NCBI GenBank assembly: GCA_007858575.1
Contig: CP042279.1
Coordinates: 4,652,501 to 4,716,500 of the forward strand
DNA: 64,000 bases
Reading direction: 5' to 3'
Origin: Streptomyces sp. WAC08241
GTDB taxonomy: Bacteria; Actinomycetota; Actinomycetes; Streptomycetales; Streptomycetaceae
Shown in pieces: positions 18,049-27,496 of this stretch. The position numbers and the translations under genes are program-made. Below the pieces are notes generated by a model that searched no databases, had not been told where the DNA came from, and saw nothing but the letters and a program-made list of their open reading frames with translations. Numbering within the stretch: position 1 is the stretch's first letter; every line of letters begins with the position of its first letter.

Positions 18049-19229
18049 TCACAGGATCACGTGCGGCAGGAAGCGCGCGTACTCGTCGGTGACGGGCCCC
18101 GCCGACTCCCGGATGCCAAGGCCCGCCGCCTCGCCCTCGACGACCCACGCGCCGAGGACCACCCGGTTGCCGTCGAAGTCGGGCAGCGGGGCGAGGCCCT
18201 GGTAGCAGCAGGGCTCCCCGTCGCGCACGAAGGGCTCCGTGCCGGCCTCGTGCAGGGTGACGCCTCGCCCTCGCGGCCGAGCAGCGGTTTGGCGGCCCAG
18301 CCGGTGGTGGCGGCGAGTTCGCGCGGCCCGTCGAGGTGGGCGGGCAGCAGGTTGGGGTGGTCCGGGTACAGCTCCCACAGGATCGCGAGCAGCGCCTTGT
18401 TGGAGAGCAGCATCTTCCAGGCGGGCTCGATCCAGCAGGTGGTGCCGGTGCCGCCGCCGTTGTCGAGGGTGTCCAGGACGTGCGGGCCGAAGCGGTCGGT
18501 GGTCAGCCACTCCCACGGGTAGAGCTTGAAGCAGCTCCGGAGGAAGCGGAGCCGGTCGTCGACGAAGCGGCCCGAGAGCCGGTCCCAGCCGATCTGCTCG
18601 ACGGAGAGCGCCTCGGTCTCCAGGCCGGCCTGCTGGGCGGTCTCGCGCAGGTACGCGACCGTCATCAGGTCCTCGCCGAGCTCGTCGCCCTCCGAGTGCG
18701 CGAAGTGGACGGGGCCGGGCGGCAGCAGGTGGGCCTGCCGCTTCCAGGCGTCGACGAGCCGCTCGTGGAGGGAGTTCCACTGGTCGGCGCCGGGGAACCG
18801 TTCCTCCATCCAGAACCACTGCGGGCTCGCGGCCTCCACGAGGGAGGTGGGGTGTCGGCGTTGTACTCCAGCATCTTGGCCGGCCCGGTGCCGTCGTACC
18901 GCAGGTCGAACCGCCCGTAGATCGAGGGGAGTTCGGCACGCCGTCGCCAGGACTCGGCGATCAGCCCGGCCAGCCTCGGGTCGGTGATCCCGAGGTCCGC
19001 GAAACGTTCCTTCTCGACGATGTGCGCGGCGGCGGCGAGGGACATGGCGTGCAGTTCCTCGACGACCTCCTCCAGCGCCTCGACCTCGGACAGGGAGAAG
19101 GAGTAGTACGCGCTCGTCCCAGTACGGGCGCAGCGAGCCGTCCGGGTGGCGGGTCAGCGGATAGACGAGCCCCTGCTCCTCGACGGTCCGCTGCCAGTCG
19201 GGGCGGGGTTCGACGGTGTGACGCTCCAC
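18049..19229 (-). CDS. Glutathionylspermidine synthase-family ATP-grasp enzyme (YgiC-like)
   Basis: The start is GTG 19229. The protein runs EPRPDWQRTVEEQGLVYPLT, a helix AYYSFSLSEVEALEEVVEEL, then the pre-ATP-grasp signature YGRFDLRYDGTGPAKMLEYN. Further on are WNSLHERLVDAWKRQ, IEPAWKMLLSNKALLAILWE and the ATP-grasp lysine segment GWAAKPLLGREG. The C-terminal residues VTDEYARFLPHVIL are typical of the family. Breaks near 19110, 18855 and 18265 are single-base. Relatives ligate peptides to polyamines, but the bacterial YgiC/YjfC branch has no proven substrate. It follows a small lipoprotein gene by 15 bases, the same pairing as ygiB-ygiC of enterobacteria. Confidence 0.85.
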
Positions 19230-19244
19230 GGTGCCGGGCCCGCC

Positions 19245-19528
19245 TCAGCCGCCGCCGGTGCGGGAGCAGCCGAAGCCGCCGCTGTCGACGGCGGCCTTGT
19301 CGAAGCTGCCGCCGCTCGCCTTCTTGTCGCTGACGGACCCGCCGTAGTAGTACGCCCCGCGGAAGAGCCGCTGCTGCCGCTGCCGCTCTCGCACTCGTAA
19401 CGGGGCAACTGTTCCCGGCTCAGCCGGTCCACGCACCGCTTGTCCGGTTCGGAACCGCACGCCGTGATCGTCGCCGCGAGCACGCCCATGCCGCCGAGCA
19501 CCACCGTGCTCGACCTCAGCCTCCGCAC
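19245..19528 (-). CDS. Small lipoprotein, YgiB-like partner
   Basis: The start is GTG 19528 behind GGGAGGGTGAGAGAC. The N-terminus VRRLRSSTVVLGGMGVLAAT is a lipoprotein signal peptide with the lipid-accepting Cys in TITACGSEPDKRC. After a frame break near 19400 the C-terminal half reads RGAYYYGGSVSDKKASGGSF and ends in GGFGCSRTGGG, a Gly/Ser-rich tail typical of this Streptomyces family. About 95 residues. It precedes and is probably co-transcribed with the ATP-grasp gene. I infer that the pair acts together at the cell surface, by analogy with YgiB/YgiC; no direct evidence. Confidence 0.7.
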
Positions 19529-19644
19529 GTCTCTCACCCTCCCCTTCGCGGTCGCGCTCCCTCGGTCGCGCGCCTCACGGTCACACATGCCGCGACCGCC
19601 AGTCCAGTCCGCTGCTTTCCGGCCGCAAGCCCTAGAGTCGTTTC

Positions 19645-20495
19645 GTGCTCCTCGGGATGATTTGTGCGTTTGCTTCAGCCATCTGTTACGGCACGGCGTC
19701 CGTCTTCCAGGCGGTGGCGGCCCGCGCGGCGGAGCCGGGCACGGGCGGCGGCGTCGACGTCGCGCTGCTGTGGCGGGCGGTGCGGCAGTGGCGCTATCTC
19801 GCCGGTCTCTGCCTGGACGGCCTGGGGTTCGTCCTCCAGATCGTGGCCTGCGGACGCTGCCCATCTACGTGGTGGGCGCGGCCCTCGCCGCGAGCCTGGC
19901 GGTGACGGCGGTCGTCGCCTCGCGGGTGCTCCGGGTGCGGCTGAGCCGGGTGGAGTGGACGGCGGTGGCGGTGGTCTGCGCGGGGCTCGCGATGCTGGCC
20001 CTCGCCTCGGCCGGAGGGCCACCGGGCGGGCCCGGAGGCGCTGGACTGGGCGCTCCTGGCCGTCGCGTTCGGGATCCTGCTGCTCGGCGCGGCGGCCGGC
20101 CGCCTGCCGGACCGCCCGCGCGCGCTCGTCCTGGGCCTGGGCGCGGGCCTCGGCTTCGGGTGGTGGAGGTGGCGGTCCGCCTGATCGACGGGATCGACCT
20201 GGCGGACCCCGCCCTGTACGCCTCCTGGCGGGCGGCGGGGCGGCCTTCCTCCTCCTGACCTCGGCGCTCAGCGGGGCTCGGTGACGACGGCGACGGCGGG
20301 CATGGTCCTCGGCGAGACGATCGGCCCGGCGGCGGTCGGCGTGGCCTGGCTCGGCGACACCACCCGCACCGGCCTCGGCTGGCTCGCGGTCACCGGCTTC
20401 GCGGTGGCGGTGGCGGGCTCCTGGCCCTGGCGCGCTTCGGCGAGGCGCCGGAGCCGCCTCCGTCGGCGTCTTCCCTTCCGGGCGACCGGGCCTAG
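19645..20495 (+). CDS. DMT/EamA-like integral membrane protein
   Basis: The start is GTG 19645; TAGAGT ends six bases before it, so the message is probably leaderless. About 280 residues in nine or ten hydrophobic helices, beginning LLGMICAFASAICYGTASVF and including LPIYVVGAALAASLAVTAVV, ALLAVAFGILLLGAAAG and TATAGMVLGETIGPAAVGVA. Breaks near 19855, 20025, 20165, 20240 and 20425 are single-base. The stop TAG is at 20493-20495 after correction. The arrangement of two similar halves suggests a drug/metabolite transporter-type permease. No substrate can be given. Confidence 0.75.
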
Positions 20496-20534
20496 GGCCT
20501 TGTCCATCGGGCCGCCCTCGTCGCGCGGCCGCCC

Positions 20535-21583
20535 TCACAGCCACCCCCGCTGCGCCGCCCGCAGCCCCGCTTCGAAACGGGCTGCGCGCACCGAGGCGTT
20601 CCATCAGGGCGGCCATCATCCGGCGGCTCGTACGCGGGGAGATGTGCAGGCGGGCGGCGGCCGCCTCGTCGGTGAGGCCCTGGCCGATGAGCTGGAGGAG
20701 GTCGCGTTCGGTGTCGGTGAGGCCGCCGGGCGGGGCGTCCGTGTCGGCACCGAGCGGGGTGGAGCGGTTCCAGACCTGGTCGAACAGGTCGAGCAGGGAG
20801 GCGACCACGCCGGGGTGGGTGAGGTAGAGGGCGCCACGGCGGGTGTCGGCCGGGTCCAGGGCACGAGCGCCGCGGCGCGGTCGACCAGGATCATGCGCGG
20901 CGGCAGGGAGGGGACCGTACGGAACTCGGCGCCCTGGTCGGTGAGCCAGCGCGCGTGCTCCAGGGTGGGCCCGTCGGCACGGATCACGTCGAGCCCGATG
21001 GTGCGGGTGACGACGCCGCGGGCCAGCAGGCGCGTGTCGTTGCGCCGGGCCGCGAGCAGGGCGGGGCGGACTGCGCGCCGCCGGGCATGAACGTGAGCAC
21101 TCGCGCGCGGCCTCGTCGGCGAGGCGCGCCAGCCGGCGCTGCACCGCGTCGAGGCCGATGATCCGCTCCGCGTCCGCGTGTTCCCGGCCGGTCCGCTCGT
21201 CGGACAGGTGCCGCACCATCTTCCCGAGCACCCGCTGGCGCTCCAGGATCCGCTCCTGCTGTCGCAGCAGTTCCTCGTGCTGCCGGTCGAGGAGGGCCTG
21301 CAGACCCTCCTGCGGACCGACGGCACTCAGCGCGCCCGCGTCGCCGTCGTCGCCGTCACCTTCGCCGTCACCGCCGTCACCGCCGTCACCGTCGTCCCCA
21401 AGGACCTGCGCATCAGGCGCAGTTCGAAAAGGGCGTCGAGGGCGCGGCCGACCTCGTCGGTGTCCAGGCCCAGGTGCGCGGCCAGTTCGGCCTTCCCCAC
21501 GTCTCCCGGGAGCGCATCGCCCGGTACACGGCCTCGTGCGTGCCGGTGAGTCCCAGCACCGTGAGCACGTCTTGATCAGTCAT
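20535..21583 (-). CDS. LuxR-type regulator with TrmB-like N-terminal helix-turn-helix
   Basis: The start is ATG 21583 (MTDQDVLTVLGLTGTHEAVY). An N-terminal winged-helix domain follows after a break near 21505 (KAELAAHLGLDTDEVGRALD). Then an acidic repeat linker DDGDGGDGGDGEGDGDDGD (21335-21400), a coiled-coil (QALLDRQHEELLRQQERILE), a sensor-like middle domain (GVVTRTIGLDVIRADGPTLE), and a C-terminal LuxR helix-turn-helix (GLTDTERDLLQLIGQGLTDE, AAAARLHISPRTSRRMMAAL). The end is corrected to LRAAQRGWL at 20535. This domain plan is a large Streptomyces family. It is divergent from a small secreted-peptide gene, which may be its target or ligand source. Confidence 0.82.
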
Positions 21584-22027
21584 CCCCTGCCCCCAGCCGT
21601 TCGACTGCCTTACGTGGTCAAGCCATCTTCATGAGGTGAGGGTGTGGTGAAGGCCGCCGCTCTGGCAAGCGAAGTCGATCAAGTCCGGGAGGGTTCTCCC
21701 CGGTACCGCGACGAACCGGCGTCAACCGGACGTCTCGTCGGCGGGGGCCGGCCGGCTCGACCCCGGACCGGCCCCGCCCCCGCCCTCGGCGGCACTCCCG
21801 GCGAGGGCCTCGGCGACGCCCCCGGCAGCGTCCTCGGCGATGCCCCCGCGACACCCTCGCGACACCCCGGCGGCACCCCCGGCGACGCCCTGGCCCAAAG
21901 CGTCCTGGCCGCTTCCGCCGCCCCGGATCATCTGTCGCGGCGCCGTCCGGGACGGCAGGTGGAGGTCGTCGGGGAGCACGGATCGCACCTCCCGACGACA
22001 CCCACACCACCATCAGGGGGAACCGCC
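21584..22027. other. Intergenic region with GC-rich repeats; possible Ala/Gly-rich short ORF
   Basis: The 444 bases between the LuxR gene and the small-peptide gene hold an irregular repeat of GGCGACGCC-type units (about 21780-21895). On the minus strand this could encode an Ala/Gly-rich peptide of 88 residues (21988-21722, GGAAGVS, AGGVAEALAGSAAEGGGG). On the plus strand it could encode a Gly/Pro-rich one in frame with the downstream start. Neither has a good ribosome site, so I do not call a gene. The promoters of both flanking genes must lie here. Confidence 0.35.
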
Positions 22028-22253
22028 ATGTCCGTCACCAGCCACCTGGCCCGTATCGCCGTCCCCGCCCTGCTCGCCCTCTGCGGTGCGGCCCTGGCGA
22101 CGGCGGGCACCACGGCGCTCGGGGCCGCGTCGCACGGGTACGGCGCCGGCCGCACGGCGCACTCCGCCGAGGCCCCGGCCCTCGCCGGCCGCGCCCGGGA
22201 CCACGGACTCCGGCGCCTCCGCAGGTCACGGCAACAGCCTGATCTGGGACTGA
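22028..22253 (+). CDS. Small secreted peptide precursor, unknown function
   Basis: The start is ATG 22028 behind AGGGGG. The first 30 residues (SVTSHLARIAVPALLALCGA, then ALATAGTTALGAA) are a clear Sec signal peptide. The mature part is short, Ala/Gly/His-rich, and after one probable base loss near 22195 ends DSGASAGHGNSLIWD at a TGA (22251-22253). Without correction the frame runs to 22285 with an Arg-rich tail, which looks less natural. Mature length is about 45 residues. It is divergent from a LuxR-type regulator and precedes a 93-residue unknown by 22 bases. Size and context fit a signalling or wall-associated peptide; this is inference. Confidence 0.55.
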
Positions 22254-22275
22254 ACGACAACGGAGCACGACCCGG

Positions 22276-22557
22276 ATGCGCCTGACCCTCGTCGCCTTCG
22301 CCTCGCCGGACCGTGCCGCCCGCCCCTGGCTCGAACCGGACTACGTCGCCGACCTGTTGTACGGCGCGGCACGCCCCGAGGAACTGGTCGAGCACGTCAG
22401 CGCCAGTTGCGGCCCCGGCCACGTCATCGTCGGCTTCCACACCCGGCACGCGCCGACGGACACCGGCGTGACGGCGATCCTGACCGGCCTCGTCGAGCGC
22501 GCCCTGAGCACCCGGCCGGAGCTGGCGGCCTGGTCCGTGCCCGCGAAGGCCCTCTGA
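22276..22557 (+). CDS. 93-residue cytoplasmic protein, unknown
   Basis: An unbroken frame from ATG 22276 to TGA 22557, starting MRLTLVAFASPDRAARPWLE. It has no signal peptide or membrane helix. The alternation of short hydrophobic strands (LTLVAFAS, HVIVGFHT) with helices (VADLLYGAARPEELVEHVSA, GVTAILTGLVERALST) suggests a small alpha/beta fold. I do not recognise the family. It lies 22 bases after the secreted-peptide gene, so the two are probably one transcript. Confidence 0.7.
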   Translation: MRLTLVAFASPDRAARPWLEPDYVADLLYGAARPEELVEHVSASCGPGHVIVGFHTRHAPTDTGVTAILTGLVERALSTRPELAAWSVPAKAL

Positions 22558-22628
22558 GCGGCGAGCGAGCCCTCGCCCTCACACGCGCACCCGAACCACG
22601 CGCGCCTTCCTCTCCCCGTACTCCCGCA

Positions 22629-22663
22629 CTCGCACCTCGCACCTCGCACCTCGCACCTCGCAC
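22629..22663. repeat. Tandem repeat, five copies of CTCGCAC
   Basis: Five perfect 7-base units in the 169-base gap between the 93-residue gene and the NlpC/P60 gene. The rest of the gap holds further C/A-rich pyrimidine-biased sequence (CGCACGCGCGCC, repeated GCGCGCCTTCC at 22600 and 22671) and no gene. Confidence 0.85.
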
Positions 22664-22726
22664 CGGCACGCGCGCCTTCCGCACGCGTACGCCCACCATC
22701 CCTCTCCCCACCTCGAAGGAACTGTC

Positions 22727-24396
22727 ATGCCCACGCCTAAGGCACTCCGTCCCACCCTCGCCATCGCCCTCGCCGTCACCGCCGCCTCCGGGCTCGCCCT
22801 GACCACGGCCCTCCCGTCGTACGCCGCGCCGCAGCTCGTCCGGGCGGCGGCCCTGACGGACCCGGTCGGCGAGGACGTCGAGTTCACCCCGACCGTGGCG
22901 GACCCGACCAACGCGACGGCCGAGGAGCTGGAGGCCGGAGCACGGGCGGCGGGGCTGCCGGCACCGGAGACCCCCGACCCCGACGCGCCGGACACCGACC
23001 CGGGCGGCCCCGGTGACGACGCGTCGGCCACCGCCGCGGCGGCCGGAGCGGAGACGCGGACGGCGGGCACCCAGGCCCTGACCGCCTCGGTGGCGGACGA
23101 CTCCGACGTGAACGGCGAGATCACCCGCGAGGAGATCCTCGCCCGCGCCCAGAGCTGGATCGACCAGCAGGTCCCGTACAGCCAGACCCGCTACCACAGC
23201 GACCGCAACGGCAAGTACCGCCAGGACTGCTCGGGCTTCGTGTCGATGGCCTGGCACCTGAAGGCGAGCGCCAGCAACAACTACGGCGCCACCACCTGGA
23301 CCCTGCCCAACTACGCCGTCCGTCTCGGCAGCCTGGACGACCTCCGGCCGGGCGACATGATCGACCGGATCCAGTCGCACGTGGTGCTGTTCAAGGGCTG
23401 GACCGACAGCTCGCACACCACGGCCGTGGTGCTGGAGGAGGCGCACAGCGGCACCAACGCCCGCCAGTCGACCAGGTCGCGCTCGTACCTGCTGGACAAC
23501 GGCTTCCTGCCGTACCGCTACAAGAAGGTCATCGAGGAGCGGGTGACGACCCCTCCCTCAACGGTGACAAGGCGGCCGACCTGGCGGTCCTCGACACCGC
23601 GGGCAACCTGGCGGTCCGGAACAACCACGACAACGGCGCGTACTTCGACGGCGGCAAGGTGCTCTCGAAGGGCTGGGCCAACTTCCTCGGCCAGCCGGGC
23701 AAGGGCCAGCTCTACTTCGCCGACGCCAACGGCGACGGCCGCACCGACCTGTTCGTCCAGACGTCGAGCGGCGAGGTGTCCGTGCGCCGCAACCTCGGCG
23801 CGGGCAAGGGCTTCGACGGCGGCAAGGTCGTCTCGAAGGGCTGGTCCAACTTCACCGGCCAGCCGGGCAAGGGCCGCCTCTACTTCGCGGACGCCAACGG
23901 CGACGGCGACGCGGACCTCATCGTCCACGACACCAACGGCGACGTCGCCATCCGCGTCAACCACGGTCACGGCGCCTACTTCGACGGCGGCAAGGTCGTC
24001 TCCAAGGGCTGGGCCAACTTCCTCGGAGGCACCGGCAAGGGCCGCCTGTACTTCGCCGACGCCAACGGCGACGGCCGCGCCGACCTGATCGTCCACGACA
24101 CCGCCGGTGACGTCGCCATCCGCGTCAACCACGACAACGGCGCCTACTTCGACAGCGGCAAGGTCGTCTCCAAGGGCTGGGCCAACTTCCTCGGAGGCAC
24201 CGGCAAGGGCCGCCTGTACTTCGCCGACACCAACGGCGACAACACCGCGGACCTCATCGTCCACGACACCGACGGCGACGTCGCCATCCGCGTCAACCAC
24301 GACAACGGCGCCTACTTCGACAGCGGCAAGGTCGTCTCGCGGGACTGGGCCAACTTCCTCGGCAACGACGGCCAGGGCGACCTCTACTTCGGCTGA
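22727..24396 (+). CDS. Secreted NlpC/P60-like amidase with five FG-GAP/VCBS repeats
   Basis: The signal peptide (LAIALAVTAASGLALTTALP, cleavage near SYA-AP) is followed by an acidic Pro/Ala linker. The NlpC/P60-like domain (residues about 128-270) has the catalytic Cys in YRQDCSGFVSMAWHL and the His in QSHVVLFKGW. After one base lost near 23558 the rest is five tandem 56-residue repeats. Each runs DLIVHD...VAIRVNHDNGAYF, GKVVSKGWANFLG, GKGRLYFADANGDG; the NGDGxxD loop is a calcium site of seven-bladed integrin-like repeats. The role is probably hydrolysis of wall peptides or amides outside the cell. The neighbour at 24441 carries the same repeat domain on a different catalytic head. Confidence 0.88.
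23577..24393 (+). repeat. 168-base tandem coding repeats (FG-GAP/VCBS), first protein
   Basis: Five units of about 168 bases encoding 56 residues. Neighbouring units 3 to 5 are nearly identical in DNA, which suggests recent unequal exchange. The unit is shared with the repeats at 25660-26500. Confidence 0.85.
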
Positions 24397-24440
24397 ACCG
24401 AACGCCTCCCCGTCCCGCCCTCCCGCCACCAGGAGCCGTC

Positions 24441-26503
24441 ATGTCACGATCCACCCGCCTGCTCGGGGTACTGGCAGCCACCGCCACTGTCGCTGTCCCT
24501 CGCCCCGCACGCCCTCGCCGCCACCGCCCCGGCCGGACCCGACACCCGGGCGGTCACCTACCGGGGCCACACCTTCACCGTCCCCGGGAGCTGGGACGTG
24601 GTCGACCTGGCCGCCACCCCCACCGCCTGCGTGCGCTTCGACCGGCACACGCTCTACCTCGGCACCCCCGGCGCCGACCAGGACTGCCCGTCCGACCTCA
24701 TCGGCAAGACCGAGGCGCTCCTGGTGGAGCCCGCCGCCCACGCGCCGGCGGAACAGGGCACCGAGCAGGACCCGGCCGCCCACGAGACGCGCGTCGATGC
24801 CGACACGGTCACGGTCACCGGGACGTACGACGACGACCCGGGCCTGATCGCGGCGATCCTGGAGGGCGCCGGCCTCCCCGGCCGGCCGCGCCCCGCGGAG
24901 CCCGCCGTACGGGGTGCGGCCACCGCCTCCCGTACGGCCGCCGCCACCGCGTCCGTCACGGCCACGGCCCTCCCTTCGTCCGTCACGAACCACCGGGGCA
25001 AGGGCTTCGACACCTGCGCCGCGCCGAGCGCCGGCGCGATGAACACCTGGAAGGACAGCTCTCCGTACGACGCGGTCGGCATCTACATCGGCGGCTCCAT
25101 GCGCGCCTGCAGCCAGCCCAACCTGACCCCCTCCTGGGTCAAGGACCGGGCGGAGGACGGCTGGAAGTTCATACCGCTGTACCTCGGGATCCAGGCGGAG
25201 GACATCACCGCCCCGGCCGCGCAGGGCGCGGCGGCCGCCGACGACGCGGTCCGGAACGCCGCCGACCTGGGCTTCGGCCCCGGCAGCCTGATCTACTACG
25301 ACATGGAGGCGTACCCTCCGCCCACCGCTCCGACGCCCTGGGCTTCCTGTCCTCGTGGACCCAGCGCCTGCACGCGCTCGGCTACAAGTCGGCCGTCTAC
25401 AGCAGCTCCTCGTCCGGCATCAACGACCTCGCCCGTGCCGGGAGCGGACACACCCTCCCCGACGTGGTCTTCGACGCGCTGTGGGACGGCGACGCGAACA
25501 CCAAGGACCCCGTCCTTCCGGACCACCTGTGGGCCGATCACCAGCGGGTCAAGCAGTACGCCGGGAACGTCACCGAGACCTGGGGCGGCACCACGATCAA
25601 GATCGACCGCGACTACCTGGACGTGAACCTCGGTCCGGGCGCCCCGGTCGAGCGCGCGGGCTCGCTGAACGGCGACGGGCGGCCGATCTGGCGGTCCTGG
25701 ACACCGCGGGCGACCTGGCGGTCCGGAACAACCACGACGACGGCGCCTACTTCGACGGCGGCAAGGTGCTCTCGCAGGGCTGGGCCAACTTCACCGGCCG
25801 GCCGGGGAAGGGGCGCCTGTACGTCGCCGACGTGGACGGCGACGGTCTGTCGGACCTGATCGTCCACGGGACGGACGGCGAGGTGTCCGTGCGCCGCAAC
25901 CTCGGCGCGGGCAAGGGCTTCGACGGCGGCAGGGTGGTGTCGAAGGGCTGGGCCAACTTCCTCGGGGGCCGGGCAAGGGCCGCCTGTACTTCGCCGACGC
26001 CAACGGCGACGGCCGCGCCGACCTCATCGTCCACGACACCGCCGGCGACATCGCCGTCCGCCTCAACCACGACAACGGCGCCTACTTCGACGGCGGCTCC
26101 ATCGTCAGCCAGGGCTGGGCCAACTTCCTCGGAGACCCCGGCAAGGGCCGCTCTACTTCGCCGACGCCAACGGCGACGGCCGCGCCGACCTCATCGTCCA
26201 CGACACCGCCGGCGACATCGCCATCCGCCTCAACCACGACAACGGCGCCTACTTCGACGGCGGCTCCATCGTCAGCCAGGGCTGGGCCAACTTCCTCGGA
26301 GACCCCGGCAAGGGCCGCTCTACTTCGCCGACGCCAACGGCGACGGCGACGCGGACCTCATCGTCCACGACACCGCCGGCGACGTCACCGTCCGCCCCAA
26401 CCGCAACCACGGCGACTCCTTCGTGAACCCCGGCAAGCCCACCTCTCAGGGCTGGGCCAACTTCCTCGGCCACGAGGGCCAGGGCCAGTTGCACTTCGGC
26501 TGA
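24441..26503 (+). CDS. Secreted DUF1906 (Rv2525c-like glycoside hydrolase fold) protein with FG-GAP/VCBS repeats
   Basis: The start is ATG 24441 behind AGGAG. A signal peptide (STRLLGVLAATATVAV, then APHALAA) is followed by an N-terminal domain of about 130 residues (TYRGHTFTVPGSWDVVDLAA). The DUF1906 domain shows GKGFDTCAAPSAGAMNTWKD, YDAVGIYIGGSMRACSQPNL, GWKFIPLYLGIQ, SLIYYDMEAYP and IDRDYLDVN, the layout of the Rv2525c-like TIM-barrel. Five FG-GAP repeats of 56 residues end the protein at LHFG. Breaks near 24500, 25325, 25680, 25970, 26150 and 26320 are single-base. The last two occur at the same word in two near-identical repeats. It is probably a wall- or glycan-directed protein. Confidence 0.87.
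25660..26500 (+). repeat. 168-base tandem coding repeats (FG-GAP/VCBS), second protein
   Basis: The units at about 25985-26150 and 26155-26320 differ by very few bases (GCCGTC versus GCCATC near 26055/26223), so they duplicated very recently or are kept alike by gene conversion. Confidence 0.85.
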
Positions 26504-26527
26504 CCCGGACCCCGGCGACCCCGACGC

Positions 26528-26571
26528 GGAAGCCCCGCCGCCCACCTGCCCCAGGTGGGCGGCGGGCTTCC
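26528..26571. terminator. Strong hairpin terminator
   Basis: GGAAGCCCCGCCGCCCACCT pairs with AGGTGGGCGGCGGGCTTCC over a four-base loop, with one bulged C. It closes the two-gene secreted FG-GAP block. Confidence 0.85.
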
Positions 26572-26615
26572 GCGCGACCCGCCGACCGCCGGTGGCGTCT
26601 GGCAGAGTGCGGGGC

Positions 26616-27354
26616 ATGTTGCAGGTATGCCTGAACGGAGTGCGGAGCCGGAGCGAGAACCGCCGGGTCCCGGTGACCCCGGAGGAGCTGGCGGCCGAGG
26701 CGGCACGCGCCGCGGAGGCCGGGGCGGAGGACGTCCACCTCCACCCCCGGGGGCCGACGGCCTCGACTCGCTGGAGCCCCGGGCGGTCGCCGAGGCGGTG
26801 GGCGCGGTGCGTGCCGCCGTGCCGGAAGGGGTGCGGGTCGGGATCACCACCGGGGCCTGGGCGGTCCCGGACCCGGGGAAGCGGGTCGAGCTGATCCGGT
26901 CCTGGACGGTGCTGCCCGATCACGCCTCGGTGAACTGGCACGAGGAGGGCGCCGAGGCGGTGGCCGAGGCGCTGCTGGAGCGCGGGATCGGCGTCGAGGC
27001 CGGCGTCTGGTCCGGCACCGACGGCGCCCGCCGGTTCCGCGCCTGGCCGCGGGCCCGCCGGGTGCTGCGGGTCCTGGCCGAGGTGACCGACACCGACCCG
27101 GCCACGGCGGCGTCCACGGCCACGGCCCTGCTCCGGGAACTGGGGACGACCTCCCGGCGCCCCTCCTGCTGCACGGCGAGGACGACGGCGCCTGGCCCGT
27201 CCTGCGCACGGCGGCCGCCCTGGGCCTGCCCACCAGGATCGGCCTGGAGGACGTACTGACCCTGCCCGACGGCTCGACCGCCCAGGACAACGCGCACCTC
27301 GTGCGGGCGGCCCGGGAGATCCTCGCCGGGCACGGCGGCCGGTCGGAGCCGTGA
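26616..27354 (+). CDS. BKACE-type enzyme (3-keto-5-aminohexanoate cleavage family, DUF849)
   Basis: The start is ATG 26616; CAGAGT ends seven bases before it (leaderless layout). The N-terminus LQVCLNGVRSRSENRRVPVT, then EDVHLHPRGADG (after a break near 26750) carries the metal-binding HxHxR of this TIM-barrel family. Further blocks are GVRVGITTGAWAVPDPGKRV, HASVNWHEEGAEAVAEALLE, PAPLLLHGEDDGAW and TRIGLEDVLTLPDGSTAQDN. About 245 residues; breaks near 26750 and 27150. BKACE enzymes condense a beta-keto acid with acetyl-CoA, giving acetoacetate and a CoA ester. The protein is shorter than many members and lacks adjacent pathway genes. Confidence 0.87.
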
Positions 27355-27466
27355 TCGGAGGAGCCCGGGAAGCACCTGTAGGGCACCTCCGGCCTGTCGC
27401 GGTGGAGGGCGGGCGTTTCTCGCCGAACATCGAGCGCGTGGCCTCGCGCGGCAGTGCCCCGGGCCG

Positions 27467-27489
27467 TTGTCAGTGGTCGCGGGCAGGAT
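27467..27489 (+). promoter_or_regulatory. DNA-damage-type (RecA-NDp/PafBC) promoter motif
   Basis: TTGTCAGTGG (27467-27476), seven bases, then CAGGAT (27484-27489), seven bases before ATG 27497. This fits the actinobacterial LexA-independent damage promoter TTGTCRGTG-N8-TANNNT with one mismatch in the -10. Confidence 0.7.
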
Positions 27490-27496
27490 CACGGGC

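Noticed and set aside
21644..22285. A single 213-codon gene covering the small secreted peptide
   Set aside because: The part before ATG 22028 is repeat-derived, has no ribosome site and would bury a clear signal peptide inside the protein.
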